Positions 12,200 through 25,230 are shown, counted from the stretch's first letter. The stretch is DNA of 64,000 bases from Viscum album (GCA_963277665.1 OY728120.1:944805195-944869194); one strand, 5' to 3'. Translations and numbers: made by a program. The notes: generated from the sequence alone by a model not told the origin.

Positions 12200-12771
12200 A
12201 ACGACTTAATTTTCCATTTAATAGGAGCATTTAAGATTTTTAGAAAATGCCCCAGTTGACTTTCATTAATGAGGAGTTTTCACGGCTGCGTTACTTAGAG
12301 GAAAAGAAATGGTGGGGCTCGTGTGGTCCCCACCTCACAAATATCCTACCAAGAGGGTAGGATATTTTGAATTGCACCATATCCACTTCAACTTAGATTA
12401 AGCATCTTCAAGTGGCTTTTAAGTGGCTCTAAGTGAAATAAAAATAAAGTTGTCACACCACTTTATTTTATTTCTTAACTTAACCCCCAAAATTTAAAAA
12501 CCACACCCGAGAAAACAGAACTCTGAAGAGGTGTTTCTAAGAAAATACCGGCGCTGCGATTCCATCCGTACCCTCAGAATTTGAGTCCGAGCACCGGTTC
12601 AAATGTTAGAAGAGCCCGCTCGTTCGTTTACTGAACATACCCGAGCCAAACTTCGGAAAATGATTCCGGGCACACCGGGCCTTGGAATCATGCGCCGTTA
12701 GAAACTGTGTTCTTGTAAAATTCCAAAGAAAATTAAGAAAAAAATTTCATTGAAATTTACGGGTATTTACA

Positions 12772-12784
12772 TCACTCCCACGTC
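12772..12784 (-). promoter_or_regulatory. Polypurine tract of element E
   Basis: On the minus strand the bases GACGTGGGAGTGA sit immediately before the LTR start TGTAAATACCC. A purine tract at this position is where plus-strand DNA synthesis is primed in LTR retrotransposons. It fixes the orientation of the element and the LTR edge. Confidence 0.75.
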
Positions 12785-14528
12785 AGGGCTTTACGTCCCC
12801 GTAAAGATACATCATAAGATAGGGAAACAAATGTGGGTACTGAGCACGCATATGAGCCTCCCACTCCTAAGTTCTCTCTTGGAGGTTCCCGTGCTGCCAT
12901 TTGATGTGCTCTAGAGGAATCGATCATCCACGTAGGACCCGCTCCTGTCGATCCTCGATCTCCACCACGACCACTGCAAAATTCGCCCCATCATCAACGT
13001 CTAGCTCCCCATGGTCAATGATGTGTGTCAGGTCGTGCACGTATCTCCTCAGCTGGGATACGTGGAAGACGTCGTGCACCCGGTGCAACTGAGGTGGTAG
13101 AGCCAGGCGATAAGCCACCTCGCCAATCCTACTAAGGACCTGGAATGGTCCAATGAAATGTTGGGACAACATTCCACATCGGCCAAATCTCTGTAATCCA
13201 TGTCGAGGTGAGACACCCAAGAAGACGTGGTCGCCATCCTCGAACTTTAGTGGCCTCCGCCTCCTGTCAGCATAAGACTTCTGCCGGCTCTGAGCTATCC
13301 TCATCCGCTCTTGGATGACCTGGACCATCTCTGTCATGGCCCGGACCATCTCTAGTCCCACAAGTGCTGACTCCCCTTGGTCTATCCAGCACAAAGGAGA
13401 TCTGCAAGGTCTTCCATACAACGCCTTGTATGGTGTCATCCCGATGGTGGAGTGGTAGATGTTGTTGTATGCGAACTCCACCAAGGGTAGGTGGTCCTCC
13501 CAGCTGCGACCAAAGTCGAGGAAACAAGCGCGGAGCATGCCCTCGAGAGTCTGAATGGTCCTCTCCGTCTGACCATCCGTCTGAGGGTGGAAGGCGGTGC
13601 TCAGACGTAGATGCATCCCGAACGCCTCCTGCAACCCCTTCCAAACCCGGGAAGTAAATCAAGCATCTCGATCGGAGACGATATATGATGGCACACCGTG
13701 AAGCTGTACAATCTCCTGAACGTAGAGACGTCCCAAGCTCTCCACTGAGCCCTGCTCTCTGATGGGTAAGAAGTAATCTGACTTGGTGAGTCGGTCGACA
13801 ATCACCTAGATGGAGTCGTGACCTCTGGAAGTGCGTGGAAGTCCAATCACGAAGTCCATAGATATCCCGTCCCACATTCACTCTGGGACCTCAAAGGGCT
13901 GTACCAAGCCTACTGGTACCTGATGTTATGCCTTCACCTGCTGGCACATGAGGAATCGCGAAACGAACTCTGCCACAGCCTTCTTCATTCCTGGCCACCA
14001 GTGCTGTCGTCTAAGATCATGGTATATCTTCGCCACTCCAGGATGTACCGCTAAGGGAGAAGTGTGAAACTCTCTCATCACTTCCTCCCGTAAAGCGACT
14101 GGTACCAAGGTATGTCCTTTGAAAAGGATATCGTGCTCTGCTCCAAAGGAGAATCCTTCAGGTGCCTATCCTGAGGATATATGTGCACGCCGCGTCTCAC
14201 AGTCAACGTCCCCACGTTGTGCCTCTCTGACCCGCTGTAGTAGTGGAGGGGTGACTGTGAGAGACTGAAGGAAGGTTGCTCCATCCCTATCCACAAAGGA
14301 TATCCGCAAAGCGGCTAGCTGCTCTATCGCCTCCTCGAGTAGCAGAATGCCCGTCCTCCTGCTGAGAGCATCGGCTACTACGTTCCCCTTCCCAGGAGTA
14401 TAGACTATCTCAAAGTTTTAGTCCTGGAGGAACTTGATCCATCGCCACTGTCTCAGGTTCAAGTCCTTATGAGAGAAGATGTACCTGAGACTCTGATGGT
14501 CAGAAAAGACTGTAAAGCGCTCGCCCCT
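12785..14528 (-). pseudogene. Gypsy pol 3' fragment: RNase H tail, integrase, C-terminal tail
   Basis: Read right to left, the minus strand gives the RNase H end (GERFTVFSDHQSLRYIF, 14,528 inward, then GNVVADALSR), and the H2C2 zinc finger of integrase (HP.....H then MCQQVKA, about 13,930-14,060). Next come the integrase core ([32 protein letters not shown]) and YGRPCRSPLCW. The tail ends with a RAQYPHLF-type motif near 12,855-12,870, as in Del/Tekay-type gypsy elements. The integrase part from about 12,924 to 13,634 is still open for 236 codons, but upstream there are in-frame stops where Trp is expected (near 13,660, 13,806 and 13,883) and a stop near 14,418. Another frame break lies near 12,920. 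Reverse transcriptase, protease and gag are missing: homology stops abruptly at about 14,528, so the element is truncated. Confidence 0.92.
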
Positions 14529-15330
14529 AGATTCGGGTTCTCTGCTTATCGTCGACGTGCGACTCATAGTGGTCTGACTTCAGGATCTCATCGCGGTTAT
14601 GGCTCCAAGTGGCTTGGTGACGGATCCTTCTAGGGGCTCAGGATCTCTTTGCGATTATCATCTTCGACCTAGCACTCACTTTGTTCTTTCTCTACTTGTT
14701 CATGTTTCCATTGTGGATTCAGGGTGCTCAGTGTTTGTGTGTTATACAATGGTAGATCTGGCTCTGGTTTGGCTTCATCATGACTCAACATTAGTCCTTT
14801 CATGATCTGGTGTCCTTGTGGTTAGTTCTAGTCTCTTGGAGGGGGGTGAATTACCTTTTGGTGCTTCTGTTTATTATTACTAGGTTTTGTTTTGGTGAAT
14901 CTTGGTGTATGTTTGAGTAGTTTTGTTTTTGATGGTATTGGTTTCTCTTTGGTTGAGTTATTGGACGTGAATTGGATGGTCAGTTGGGGAACCCAGACTT
15001 TCTTCAAGGGTTTGCTTCAGATGAGGATAGAGTTGGTCGTCTTCACTGTGCATGAATTTTAAGACATGGAAGATTGAGAGGGTATGGCGCATCTATCAGT
15101 ACCGTGCCCATGCACTCTTGCATGGGGCTGTTTGCTAAACATCCATGCTTTGGTGGAGGCATTCCTTAATTATGTTGATGTTGGGTTGAAGCACTCCCTC
15201 ATGTTTTGTTCTGGGTTTCAACCCCTTATTCCTTGATTTTTGTTAAAGTCTTGATGTCCTTGAAGTTCTAGTTTATCCTTCCTTTACCCTTAAAAGGGGG
15301 ATTATCTAAAATTAATAAAATTTTAGGCTT
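14529..15330 (+). other. Unidentified less AT-rich segment next to the E truncation
   Basis: Composition changes sharply at 14,528 from pol to a T/G-rich plus-strand segment with phrases such as CTTCAAGGGTTTGCTTC, and changes again near 15,300 to very AT-rich DNA. It ends AAAAGGGGGATTATC followed by AATTAATAAAATTTTA, which resembles the 3' untranslated end of a plant non-LTR (LINE) element. No reverse transcriptase motif was found, so this is only a guess. A captured gene fragment is the alternative. Confidence 0.35.
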
Positions 15331-16089
15331 TCGAGTCACTCAGTCAATTTAGATTTTAATTGAAAGCTAATGAATATTTCTTATTTATAATAAATACATC
15401 GGTCTTAATTATCAATGGGTAGAGCCTGGTTTTGGATAGTCCCCCAATTCCCTAATCGGAATTATATTAAAATCTATATTCTATATTTTGTAATACAAAT
15501 ACAATGAAAAAAATATTTTCTATACATGAGGCCTTGATATTCATAATAGTATGTCTAATGTCATGATTTCATGGATTATGGCATGCAATTAATAGTCCTA
15601 ATTTATGTGTTTCCCCACTAAGGAACATGTTATTGTTATTCAGGTGATCTTTTTATTTCCATTATAATCCATGTATATATTATTAATTTAGATTCATTAT
15701 ATTATGGGATTAATTTAATTAAATATTTCTATCATATTATTTAATTTAATATTATAATAACATGTGATCTTTCATTGTTATCATTTTTTTACTTTTTTAT
15801 AATTAGATCTCACCACTAATTTTTTACTATTTCCCTTTGTTTTGTAAAAAAATATTACATATGATATTTCTAGAATATTTTCTTTTTTGGGTAATTTGAT
15901 TAGATATATTGAAGGCCTACTACATATTAAGTATTTTTTTACATTGTGGTAAAAAGGTTAATTTTCTAAGAGATAAATATGATTTTTAGTTAAATTGTTT
16001 TTCAAAATATCATAACCTCTTTACCTAAAAGTCCATTTCATGTATGCGAATCAATATTTTTTTGTAATATATTAATTATTAATGTTTTA
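15331..16089. other. Anonymous AT-rich interval
   Basis: Very AT-rich with no coding signal or recognised repeat. Confidence 0.55.
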
Positions 16090-16220
16090 AATTGGGTACA
16101 TTAATTTCATTTCAAGGATTAGATGTGAAGAATGAGTTTATTCATACCGAATTCCTGGATTGTGGGTTTAGGGAATCACTATTATTACCAAAAGAGGGTT
16201 TAGGAAACATTAGAGGACAT
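16090..16220 (+). pseudogene. Possible copia-type reverse transcriptase relic
   Basis: One plus-strand frame reads QGLDVKNEFIHTEFLD, close to the LDVKNAFLHGDL-type block of Ty1/copia reverse transcriptases. It is followed by a plausible but decayed continuation (LPKEGLGN). The match is short, no other pol motif is seen beside it, and the following LTR belongs to family D. If real, it is all that remains of an older element, or of the D internal region. Confidence 0.4.
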
Positions 16221-16456
16221 GATGATTGTTGAGGATACTTTAATGGTCGATATGTTATAGATTATCATAATTTCAAATGTATAGATAACCGTTTATGATT
16301 TTTTTAAATATAAGTTCACATTTAATCTTTTTTATGGATTATGATAAGAGAACATTATTAAAGCTGTTATGGATTAGTATAATGGATAAAACTATGTATA
16401 GGAAAACATCCTGAAATTTTAGTGTAGTAAATATTGTGTGGCTTTTATGGAAACAA
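16221..16456. other. AT-rich DNA before LTR D1
   Basis: No feature recognised. The bases before the LTR start (TTATGGAAACAA) are weakly purine-rich and could be a decayed polypurine tract. Confidence 0.4.
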
Positions 16457-18399
16457 TCAAACACCATAATATTCTAATGGAAAACTATGTGTTATAGCAT
16501 ATATAACATGCAACATAGTGATTAAATGAAAAAATTATTATTATTTTATGATAGGAATGAAATAGATGTGGAATTTGCAGGTGCGAATAGATTTAATTAA
16601 ATCGTAGAATATATATAACGGTTATAATCACTAAAAATGTATTGATAATTTTTTAGGTTGTAAAAACCTAGTTTTTTTCATGAAGTCATTTTATTCTTTA
16701 AAATACATTTTCTTCAAAAATGGGTTTTTATTTATATATATGATAAATTAATATAATTAATGTTTACCAAAAAATTAATTTATTTTTAAAATAATCATAA
16801 AAAATAATATAAGTCTGATTTTTTTTGATTTTTTTGAAATAATAGATTATTCAGTAAATATTGAAAAATAAAGATCATTTCAAAAAATTTAATTTATATT
16901 CACTAATTTATTTAATTTAAAGTAAATATTTTTATTTTTATTTTTTAATAAATATAAATATGATCCAATTTATTTAAAATATTCTAATTATTTTCATTTA
17001 AGTTGGTAATATTCAAGATTTTCATATAATTTGTTTCCTGAGCTTAAAAAAACTTTTTTATAAAAACTATTTTTCAATTAATCTTATGAATTTATATTAA
17101 AATTTATTTCTCTAATTATAAATAAATTAATTTGAAAAATAGAAAAAATATTTTGAAAATTTTTCTTTAAATTTACATAATAGTCCACATTTAGTTTTGG
17201 TTCATTATGAATAATATTTTTCTATAATGATTATCAAATAGCTAAGGGTATAATGGGTAAATAACGTCAAAACGTTATATAAAGTCTCAAAATAAATAAA
17301 AAAAATTCATATATTTAAATTTATGTAATATATTTGGCCATAAATACCATAAATTATAATATGTGTCATTTTTGGGCCATTTTTCTATGATAATGATATC
17401 TATATTATTTTTTTAATGAAAATTCCAAAAGGTCACTCTCTTGAATTTAATATCTATATAATTGTTACATAATAATAAAGATAAGTTAAATTCTGCAATA
17501 AATTTTTATTGAAATTATTTTTAATTTTTTCATAAGGTAATTTTTTTATTAATATTAAATGATTAAATAATTACTTTAAATGACTACACAATATCGACAC
17601 ATCACTTTTGAAAATAAAAGAAAAATCATATAATTGTTTTAAAAAACTATAAAATTATTATTGAGTTATATTTACATACTAATTTTACTGATTTATATAA
17701 CATATTAGGTATTTTTTTAATGTTTATATTTGAATTAAATTACTATATTCATTTCTATAAATTTAAATTGGAGGAATAGTGTTCAGAATCATATTAGTGA
17801 TATATTTTTTAAATAATATTTTATATACTACTTAACAAAAAAAATCTTATAAGATAAAAAAAGATTAAAATGGTCAAAAATATCTCCCCTTGGACATTTA
17901 TGAGTTAATTTTTAACTTATATTTGAAATTATAACTCGTTAAAATTGAAATAGTCAATACTGTAGTTAAGGATAAAATAATTTTGATGAAGGGGCTAAAC
18001 CAAACTAAAATGTATAAAAATACAGAAAAAACTATCTAAATTTCATTGTATGGTTATTTTTATACCTTATCATTATTTTCATCAAATATTTTTCCATTTT
18101 GAATCATTTTTTTGATAATGACAGTCATAAATATTATTTGTTTTTGAAATTCCAAGTGTGTTCTCTCATATACTAATAAAATTACCCCCACCTTTATGTT
18201 TTTAAAACCATATTGAGCCATATATTTTTACTAAATACTTAAACATTATCTTGTTAATTTACCTATACATGATTTATTGGTGATTTTATTTTTAAAACAC
18301 CAATTAAAGGGCCCTTAAGAATATATCTAAAGAAGACATACAAAAGAAATGGTAATAGTCATGCCTAACCACTTTCAATTTCTTTCTGTTTATACCTCC

Positions 18400-18407
18400 T
18401 ATAAATA
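18400..18407 (+). promoter_or_regulatory. Putative LTR TATA box (D1)
   Basis: TATAAATA at the place where D2 and the C LTRs have TATAAAAGGG. Roughly 115 bases downstream the spaced CG-core modules begin. Confidence 0.5.
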
Positions 18408-18514
18408 TATTTTGGTCATCATAAAATAAAAAATTATTCATTATAAATGTACTTAATTTTAATTATGTTAACGTAACCACCAACCACCTTCCTCTATTCC
18501 ATTAAATGGTATGT

Positions 18515-18945
18515 GAATGTATCCCTTGTGCATATAGTGGGACTACCGCCTCCATGTAGAAATACACTTTATTTTACATCACCATATTTGTTGGAGGGTT
18601 TTTATAAGAAGTTTAATATTTATCCATGTTATTTATCACATAATTATTCTACTTAAATTATAATATCATTTCTACTTACAAGCCTTCCAATCTGTTGGTG
18701 ATTGATTGTGTCGCTCTTTATACATGTGAACTAGCACCTTGATAAAGCAATGCGATTTATTTTTGGATTCCACTTTAATTGTATGATAATAAATATGTAC
18801 ATAATGAATATACATTATATAATAATGATTATAAAAAGGTGAATTATTATTTCCCTTTCTTTCATTTCATCCTTGAAAACAGGAAAACAACATTTATGTG
18901 TACGTACATCCTAGTGTTTCTATGAATAGAGTAATTAATTTTTCG
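18515..18945 (+). repeat. Three diverged ~185-bp modules in LTR D1
   Basis: Three anchors, GGGACTA (18,539), TGAACTA (18,726) and ACATCCT (18,906), each follow a TGTGCATA / ATACATG / TGTACGTAC core. In the first and third they precede a CC.CCATG or CTATGAAT block. Spacings are 187 and 180 bp. These are decayed versions of the modules seen clearly in the C LTRs. Confidence 0.55.
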
Positions 18946-20134
18946 AAATATACCTTTAATGGATGAATCAAAATATGAATATAATGTAAATTTATGAGTT
19001 TTAATTGATTAATAAACTTTTTATATAATTTAACAATGATAAATAAAATAATGACCATAACTACAATACTAAAATTTTTAAGAAACCTGAAGCAATTTCT
19101 ATACAGAAATATTTATTTAAAAAATAAATAATCAATAAATTGGTTCTGAATTGATATAAATGGATCCTTATAATATTAAAATTTTATAAATGGTTTTTTA
19201 ATATAATTATAAAAAAATTAATTTTTTATATAATATAGTAGAGAACAAATGAAAAAATTCAAACATGAGGTAATGAATTTATCTTTCAATCCCATTTTAA
19301 TAGGGCTTATTTGTTCTATAATTCCCATTAAAGGATATTATATAACCATATCCCAATAAACCAACTTAAGTTTTTTTATTTTTTTATTTCTTGAGAATAC
19401 ATATTTTCTTTCATTTTCCACACATTATGTACACAATATACTAAAAGAACATTTTTCGTGAAAAACAATTTTATTTATCTCTTTTATAAAAAAATCATTT
19501 TTCTTCAATATGAATGTTTTATATTAAAATATTTTTATACTATTTTATAATTTTGAATTCAATTTTTACCAATGATTTATATTTCACAAAATGTTTTTAA
19601 ATAAATCTTAATATCATTTTACAAATAAGGAACATTTTATTTTTTTTAGAAAATATTGATTTAATATTTGTATTTGTGTACAAGACATAAGATGTATTTA
19701 CCACCATCCTAAATTATCTATCCATTGAAGCTACAATTTTACAATTCTATTATTCTTTTCAAATAAAATTTTGTTCTATAATATTTCTAAAATTTTAGAT
19801 TATAATATATGATTTAAATATTAATTGGGTATTCTCCTCAACAAATACTCATGTGATATTTTAAAGAAAATTTTCATCTATGATAAACTACTTTGATGTA
19901 TCTTATGATTACATGGGATTCAATTCAATGATACTGTATATATTCTCTATCTAGATTTTTTATGATTATGATTATTAAATTTTAATGAAAACCATTTTCA
20001 CTTGCATGGGTTATGTTATGTTTGATATTTTTATGATCTTGTGGAATACATATGAATTGATTTTTGATAATTTGATGGGTGGTAGTAAAGATATATATCC
20101 ATAAAATTTATTAGGAAATTGATCGTGTTATATG

Positions 20135-20310
20135 AGTACGAATTCTATATAAAATATTATCCCAAACATGAACTACATGCATTGGAGGTCATCCCAATCA
20201 TGAATGATGGTACATGGGATGTTATCCCAATCCTAGAAGAGGCTACATAAGAGGATATACTTGGACTAAAGAATGTACATGGGTAGTTATCCTAATAATA
20301 ACATTTTTAA
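20135..20310 (+). repeat. 30-37-bp tandem repeat in LTR D1
   Basis: Units start TACATG or TACATA at 20,174, 20,211, 20,245 and 20,275 (spacings 37, 34 and 30). They share a G.GTTATCCCAATC core followed by AAGA or GAATG. Confidence 0.75.
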
Positions 20311-21159
20311 ATTTCTTAGTGGTTATCCTTGATAGAATATTCCTCTGATTATGATTATTCCACACTTTATACCACTCTTTTAGGATATGATCTTATGAAA
20401 ATTTTAGGTTCTCATGGATCATGATCTTTAATTCCATTATAATTAATATTTAATTAAGTTACAAGGATTATTATATGACTCGTTTTTCTGATATAACTAT
20501 TATAGGGTGATGTTTTGAAAGGTTAATAAAATATTATCATATCCATTTTGGTTATTTTATTTTTAAATGATCATTGATATCTCATTTTTTTACCATGACT
20601 ATGAATTGTAACTTTCCCTTTATTATGTATTCAATTCCTCGGGATATAAAGAAATTTGTTATGTATTATGTGTCTAAGAAGGGTGCTAGTTATGACAAAA
20701 AAAAAAGTGGGATATGGTATAATCTTTTATGAAGCAGCTGTTTTTGTATCAAAATTTACAAAGTCACTAAAACATTATGGCTTTAGTGTGTATCATAATG
20801 TTATGAATATTCATATAATAAGATGTAATTTTTATATTGGGAAGGTATGGGTATCTATAGTTCATATCATAGTATGGTTTTGCTAATATTTGGATATTAT
20901 GATTATAAAATAGAAATGAGACACTTAGGGATAAGGCTATATATTGGATATCATCTTAATGTTTTGGTAAAATATATATTATACGATTTTCCTTGAAATT
21001 CATCCTTATATGGATACTAAAAATTGATTTTTTTATCATAGATGCATCTAGGGGTCATAACCTAGAATAGAGTTAGTTAACTATATCTCAATCATCATTA
21101 TAGAGATTACTGAGAATTCCATTACTATGGTCCTATTTTTCCACTCCAAGAGGATATTA

Positions 21160-23482
21160 TTGGTTTAATTCACATTTTATGATGAACTGTTATAAATGAT
21201 TTGCATATATTATAATCATGGATGTAATATATTATGCATAATGTGTCATATATTGAAAATTATATGTCATTATTTTGATATCATATATATGATTTTTCAG
21301 GATTATACAGTTTCCCACTACTATTTTTATATCTCACACTATGAATTCTAGTTTTAGTCAATGGTTGTAACCCAAAGGAACCTTTTTATTGTAGGCTATT
21401 ATGGATAGTCTACTAATTATCACCCTAAGAAACCAAATGATATGGTAACTCAATGTAAAAACTTATGATTATTCCTATCCGCCTAAAATGATATATTATT
21501 AACAAAATACAAATTGGTTCATTTCATAATGCATCAAATCCTGGTAATATGGAATTTTATGAAATTTCACTTGGTAATGGGAAAGGGGGAAATAATGTTT
21601 AATTTCATTCATGTCAAGAATATGAAAATAAGAATCTAGGATAATGTCTCAATGTAATGGAGGGATGTTTTCTATGTGTAAATAAATCTAATAGAGAAAA
21701 TAATTTCAATCAAGTTTCACTTCCAACATGCGGGGGATATGGGAATAATCGTAATAAATTACCTAACCCAAGGGTTTATTCCTAGAAAAAGTAAGTTCTT
21801 GCATTAGGTTTATCATTGAAGTGAAATTATTAATGTGTTTTTGTTTTAGGAATCAATAATTATTTTATAAAAGTTTTATATCAATGATATTATAGTTTTA
21901 TGAATCATTAAACACAAAAGGATTATTTTGCCTAATTTTTTTAAAAATGTTTGTATGAATATGATGAATGGTATCGATAAAAAAGAAAATAAATTTATTT
22001 GTAAAGTGATAATGGATATTTGTTATATATAGAGGACCAACATAGATGATATAAAATCTATAGTACTAGTAACTTTTAATTTTCATAATGATTTAGTATA
22101 TATTTTATACATTCTATTACATTACTGGATTTATGGAATATATTCTATATTTTGTGATTTTATTTTAGGAATAATAATTGATTATTTTTTGGAAGAATAT
22201 TTCTTGTATTAATGAGCTCACATAATAGTTATAGATAACATCATGGGATTATAATTTTAGGTTGGATCCTAAACTCAAAGGTATAGATAGATATTTTAGT
22301 TTTTATGTGGTGGAATTTTGAGTTGATTTGAAACTTTTACTATGTTTTCAAAAGAATATTCTATTGAGGTTTAAATAACCATTTAAGATATTATATGATT
22401 TTATGTTATGTTAATTATTCTTTATTTGATAGTGTAGTGGTAGAATAGTTATTGATTTATAAGGAAATACATTATGATATTTTTTTTGTGGAATTTCACT
22501 ATATTGTAAGATTATCTTAAGATTTATCATGGTAATTAATGATTTTTATGGAGATTCTTCATTGGGTTTGATATATATTTCAGATTTAGTTTTAACATGT
22601 GATTTAACAAGAAATATAAAATAGGATGAAAGGAAATTGATTTGTTGGGATTTAAACTGAATTGTATGAGATTACCTTTAAGGTTGAAACATTTTTTTAT
22701 TTTTTGGTTATTGATGTTGTTTGGGATATAGTTCCATTTAAAAATTAATAAATGTGGAATATTCTATATTATTTTTGAAATTTTAGATTTAATTGGTGTA
22801 TTTATTCAAATTATGGTTTACTTATTTTGGTTAATATTGTACATTGCTCTAAATATTATTGTTTTAGTAAAAAATGAGAAATACCCTCTCATACTTTTGT
22901 GGATTTTCTTATGAATTATTATTTTAGTTTATCTTCCAGGAAAACATCATCTTTAATACTCATCCATTGGAGAAAAAATACGATATTATGGGGAAAATTA
23001 ATCAAAGGAATAAATTATACTTTCCATGTATTTATATTTCATTATATTTTTTTAGTAAATTCTAAAAAAATCCTCAACTATAGAAAAAGGATCCTAAAAC
23101 AAAAAATTATCCTATTACTTTTATACTCAATTAATGGATGTTTGTTTTTTTAAATAAATGTTTTCTTTAAATTTTTGTTATTAAATTTATCATGCTCAGT
23201 CACTTTATTATGATAAATGTTCTCTATCACGAACAATTTTTATGTGGAAATTAATTTATCCCCCCATGTATATGTCTTCACTTTCAACTAATGTTTTTTT
23301 GAAACCTAGTTTTGTGTTTTTTCATAAGATAATCATTTTGGTTTTTCCCACCTTCCTTGAGGAAGTTTTAATAACTATTTTTAATATTTGGGTTTTCAAA
23401 AAAAATAATGGTAAAATATAAATCCATTGATTACCAATAAATTTTTTAAATTTTGATGATGAAAGTATTTTAATTGGGGTAA
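21160..23482 (+). mobile_element. Internal region of element D, no recognisable pol
   Basis: It lies between LTR D1 and LTR D2, begins with a degenerate primer-site-like TTGGTTTAATTCAC, and ends in a purine-rich ATTGGGG tract just before D2. No gag, protease, reverse transcriptase or integrase motif was found on the plus strand. The 84-codon open frame at 22,899-23,153 is AT-driven. Parts of it align with 29,311-30,698 (for example TTTATTCATGTCAA.AATATG and TATATTTTGTGA). It is either fully decayed or derived from a large non-coding, non-autonomous element. Confidence 0.5.
23471..23482 (+). promoter_or_regulatory. Purine-rich tract before LTR D2
   Basis: TAATTGGGGTAA directly precedes the D2 start, as expected of a decayed polypurine tract. 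The same position before LTR D3 reads ATGGGGAA. Confidence 0.5.
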
Positions 23483-25230
23483 TTTAACACCTTGATATTT
23501 TAACAAAACACTAGGTTTGATAGCGTATACAGCACATAAGACTAGCCATAAAAAACCACAAAAATTAATTACTTTATGGATGTTTAAACATAGTCATTGA
23601 ATTGTTTTGTGTTATTAAATATAACTAAATTATGTAAAACATAAAAAGGTAATAATACATAATAATTTATTAATAAATTATTATTAAATAAGAAATCAAT
23701 TTTTTAAATGAAGTCATTTTGTTCTTCATAATAAATTTTCATCCAAAATTGTTTTTAATGATTATTTTGAGAAAGTTATACAAATAATTTATTAAGCCTT
23801 AGTAAAATGTATTTGATCCAATAAAATTTAATTGTGAAATTATAATATCAAAATTAACATATTTATAAATTTTTTGATTTTTCTAAAATGATTGTTTTTA
23901 GGGAATAGTAAAAAATATAGTTTTTTTCAAAAACAATAATATATTTTCATTACATATATTAATTTAAAATTCATGTTATTTTTTTTTTAATTTTTTAATG
24001 TGAAATACAGTACGGATTATTTATAATAATATAATTTATGCAATTTGGGTCATCAATATTTAGGATTCTTATATAACTTAATTTTTATTCTTAAAACACA
24101 TTTTTGTATAAACATATTTTAATTTCATTTTACACAATTATATTAAAATTTATTCCTACCACATATAGAGAATTAATATTTTCAAATTATACCATATTTC
24201 GAATCAATAGGTTATTTTCTTTCAAATATTCCCTGATTTTTGTGTGAACAAATAATGTCCTCAATAAGTGTTTTTCACCTAAGTATGTGTAAAATATGTA
24301 AAACAAGGTTAAAACGATGAGATAAGGCATCAAAATCTACAAAAAAAAATTATTTTACTTCATTTTTTGGAATAAAATCATTCATATATATCCAAAATTA
24401 CAACATGAGTATCTTTTTTTATTTTCCCTTAACAATATAATTTATATTATTTTAAATAATGAAAAGTCCAAAATTGGCATTATCATGAATTTAATATCTG
24501 TAAAAAAATTCATAAGAATAAAATTAATATAATATATTTTCTTAATGAAAATTTTAAAATATCATTATTTTTTATAATGATAATATATTCTAATTTTTAA
24601 CGATGGTATAACAACCTTAAATTCATAGACAATGTCGACATAGTGATTGTGCAAGTGGTAGAAAAATTATGTTTGTGTTAATAGAAACACTAAGCGTAAT
24701 ATTTTTTTGGGATATACATGGTTAAAAATTAATTTTATAGATCAATATTAAATTTTATGGTTGTTTTAAATATTAAAATTTTTATAATTTTACTATATTT
24801 GTGTATTTAATGTCAAATTAAGTAAATAGTGTTAAAATCACATTAATCATATTTTAGGTTAAATAATACTTTATTAAATTATTTAGATGTCATAAAATCA
24901 TTAATGATAAAAATTATGAATAATAATGGTAAAATATATATCTCCATGTCCATTTATGTTTTTATTTGTATCTTATAAGTAAAATTAAGAAGCTTTAACA
25001 TTGAAAAAGTGGTTACAACAATTAAGATTAAAGTCATTTAACATCGGGGCTAAACTAAATGTTAAGTTTTAAAACACACCAAAACCTATATGAATTTTAT
25101 TTTATGGTTATATTTAAAAATAAATATATTTTTCTTTATATCTATATCAATTTGGAAACATTTTTCTTTGAGTATTAATTCATTATATTTTATTCATCAT
25201 TGAAATTTCATTTTTTTCATCTCCCTCACT

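Larger units (their letters stand above)
9081..12771 (-). mobile_element. Complete 3' LTR of minus-strand gypsy element E
   Basis: The repeat begins TGTCACGACCC at 9,081 and ends GGGTATTTACA at 12,771, giving the TG...CA-type ends expected of LTRs (3,691 bp). Read on the minus strand it starts TGTAAATACCC, immediately after a purine-rich GACGTGGGAGTGA tract and the end of a gypsy pol. It is therefore the 3' LTR of an element pointing left. Its right-hand part matches 1-2,164. Internal structure includes a 54-bp tandem array, two 166-bp-spaced copies of an ACGGCNNGTCAATC block (10,520 and 10,686), a GC-rich island, a 9-bp tandem repeat and three perfect hairpins. It is much more GC-rich than the D and C LTRs, suggesting it is younger or methylated differently. 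Confidence 0.88.
16457..21159 (+). mobile_element. LTR D1 (long, AT-rich, old)
   Basis: The first bases TCAAACACCATAATATTC align with the starts of LTR D2 (TTTAACACCTTGATATTT, 23,483) and D3 (TGTAACACCGTAATATTT, 30,699), all derived from a TGTAACACC start. Alignment continues through a block at 16,672 (ATGAAGTCATTTT, also at 23,709), a TATA box, three spaced CG-core modules, a 30-37-bp tandem repeat at 20,135-20,310, and a block at 20,650-20,860 that reappears near 28,920-29,090. The right edge is placed where GAGGATATTA is followed by a degenerate primer-site-like TTGGTTTAATTCAC. Length is about 4.7 kb. Small open frames in it, including the 76-codon one at 20,656-20,886, are not conserved in D2. 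Confidence 0.65.

Noticed and set aside
20656..20886. 76-codon frame
   Set aside because: It lies in LTR D1, and the equivalent region of D2 (about 28,930-29,110) is not open.
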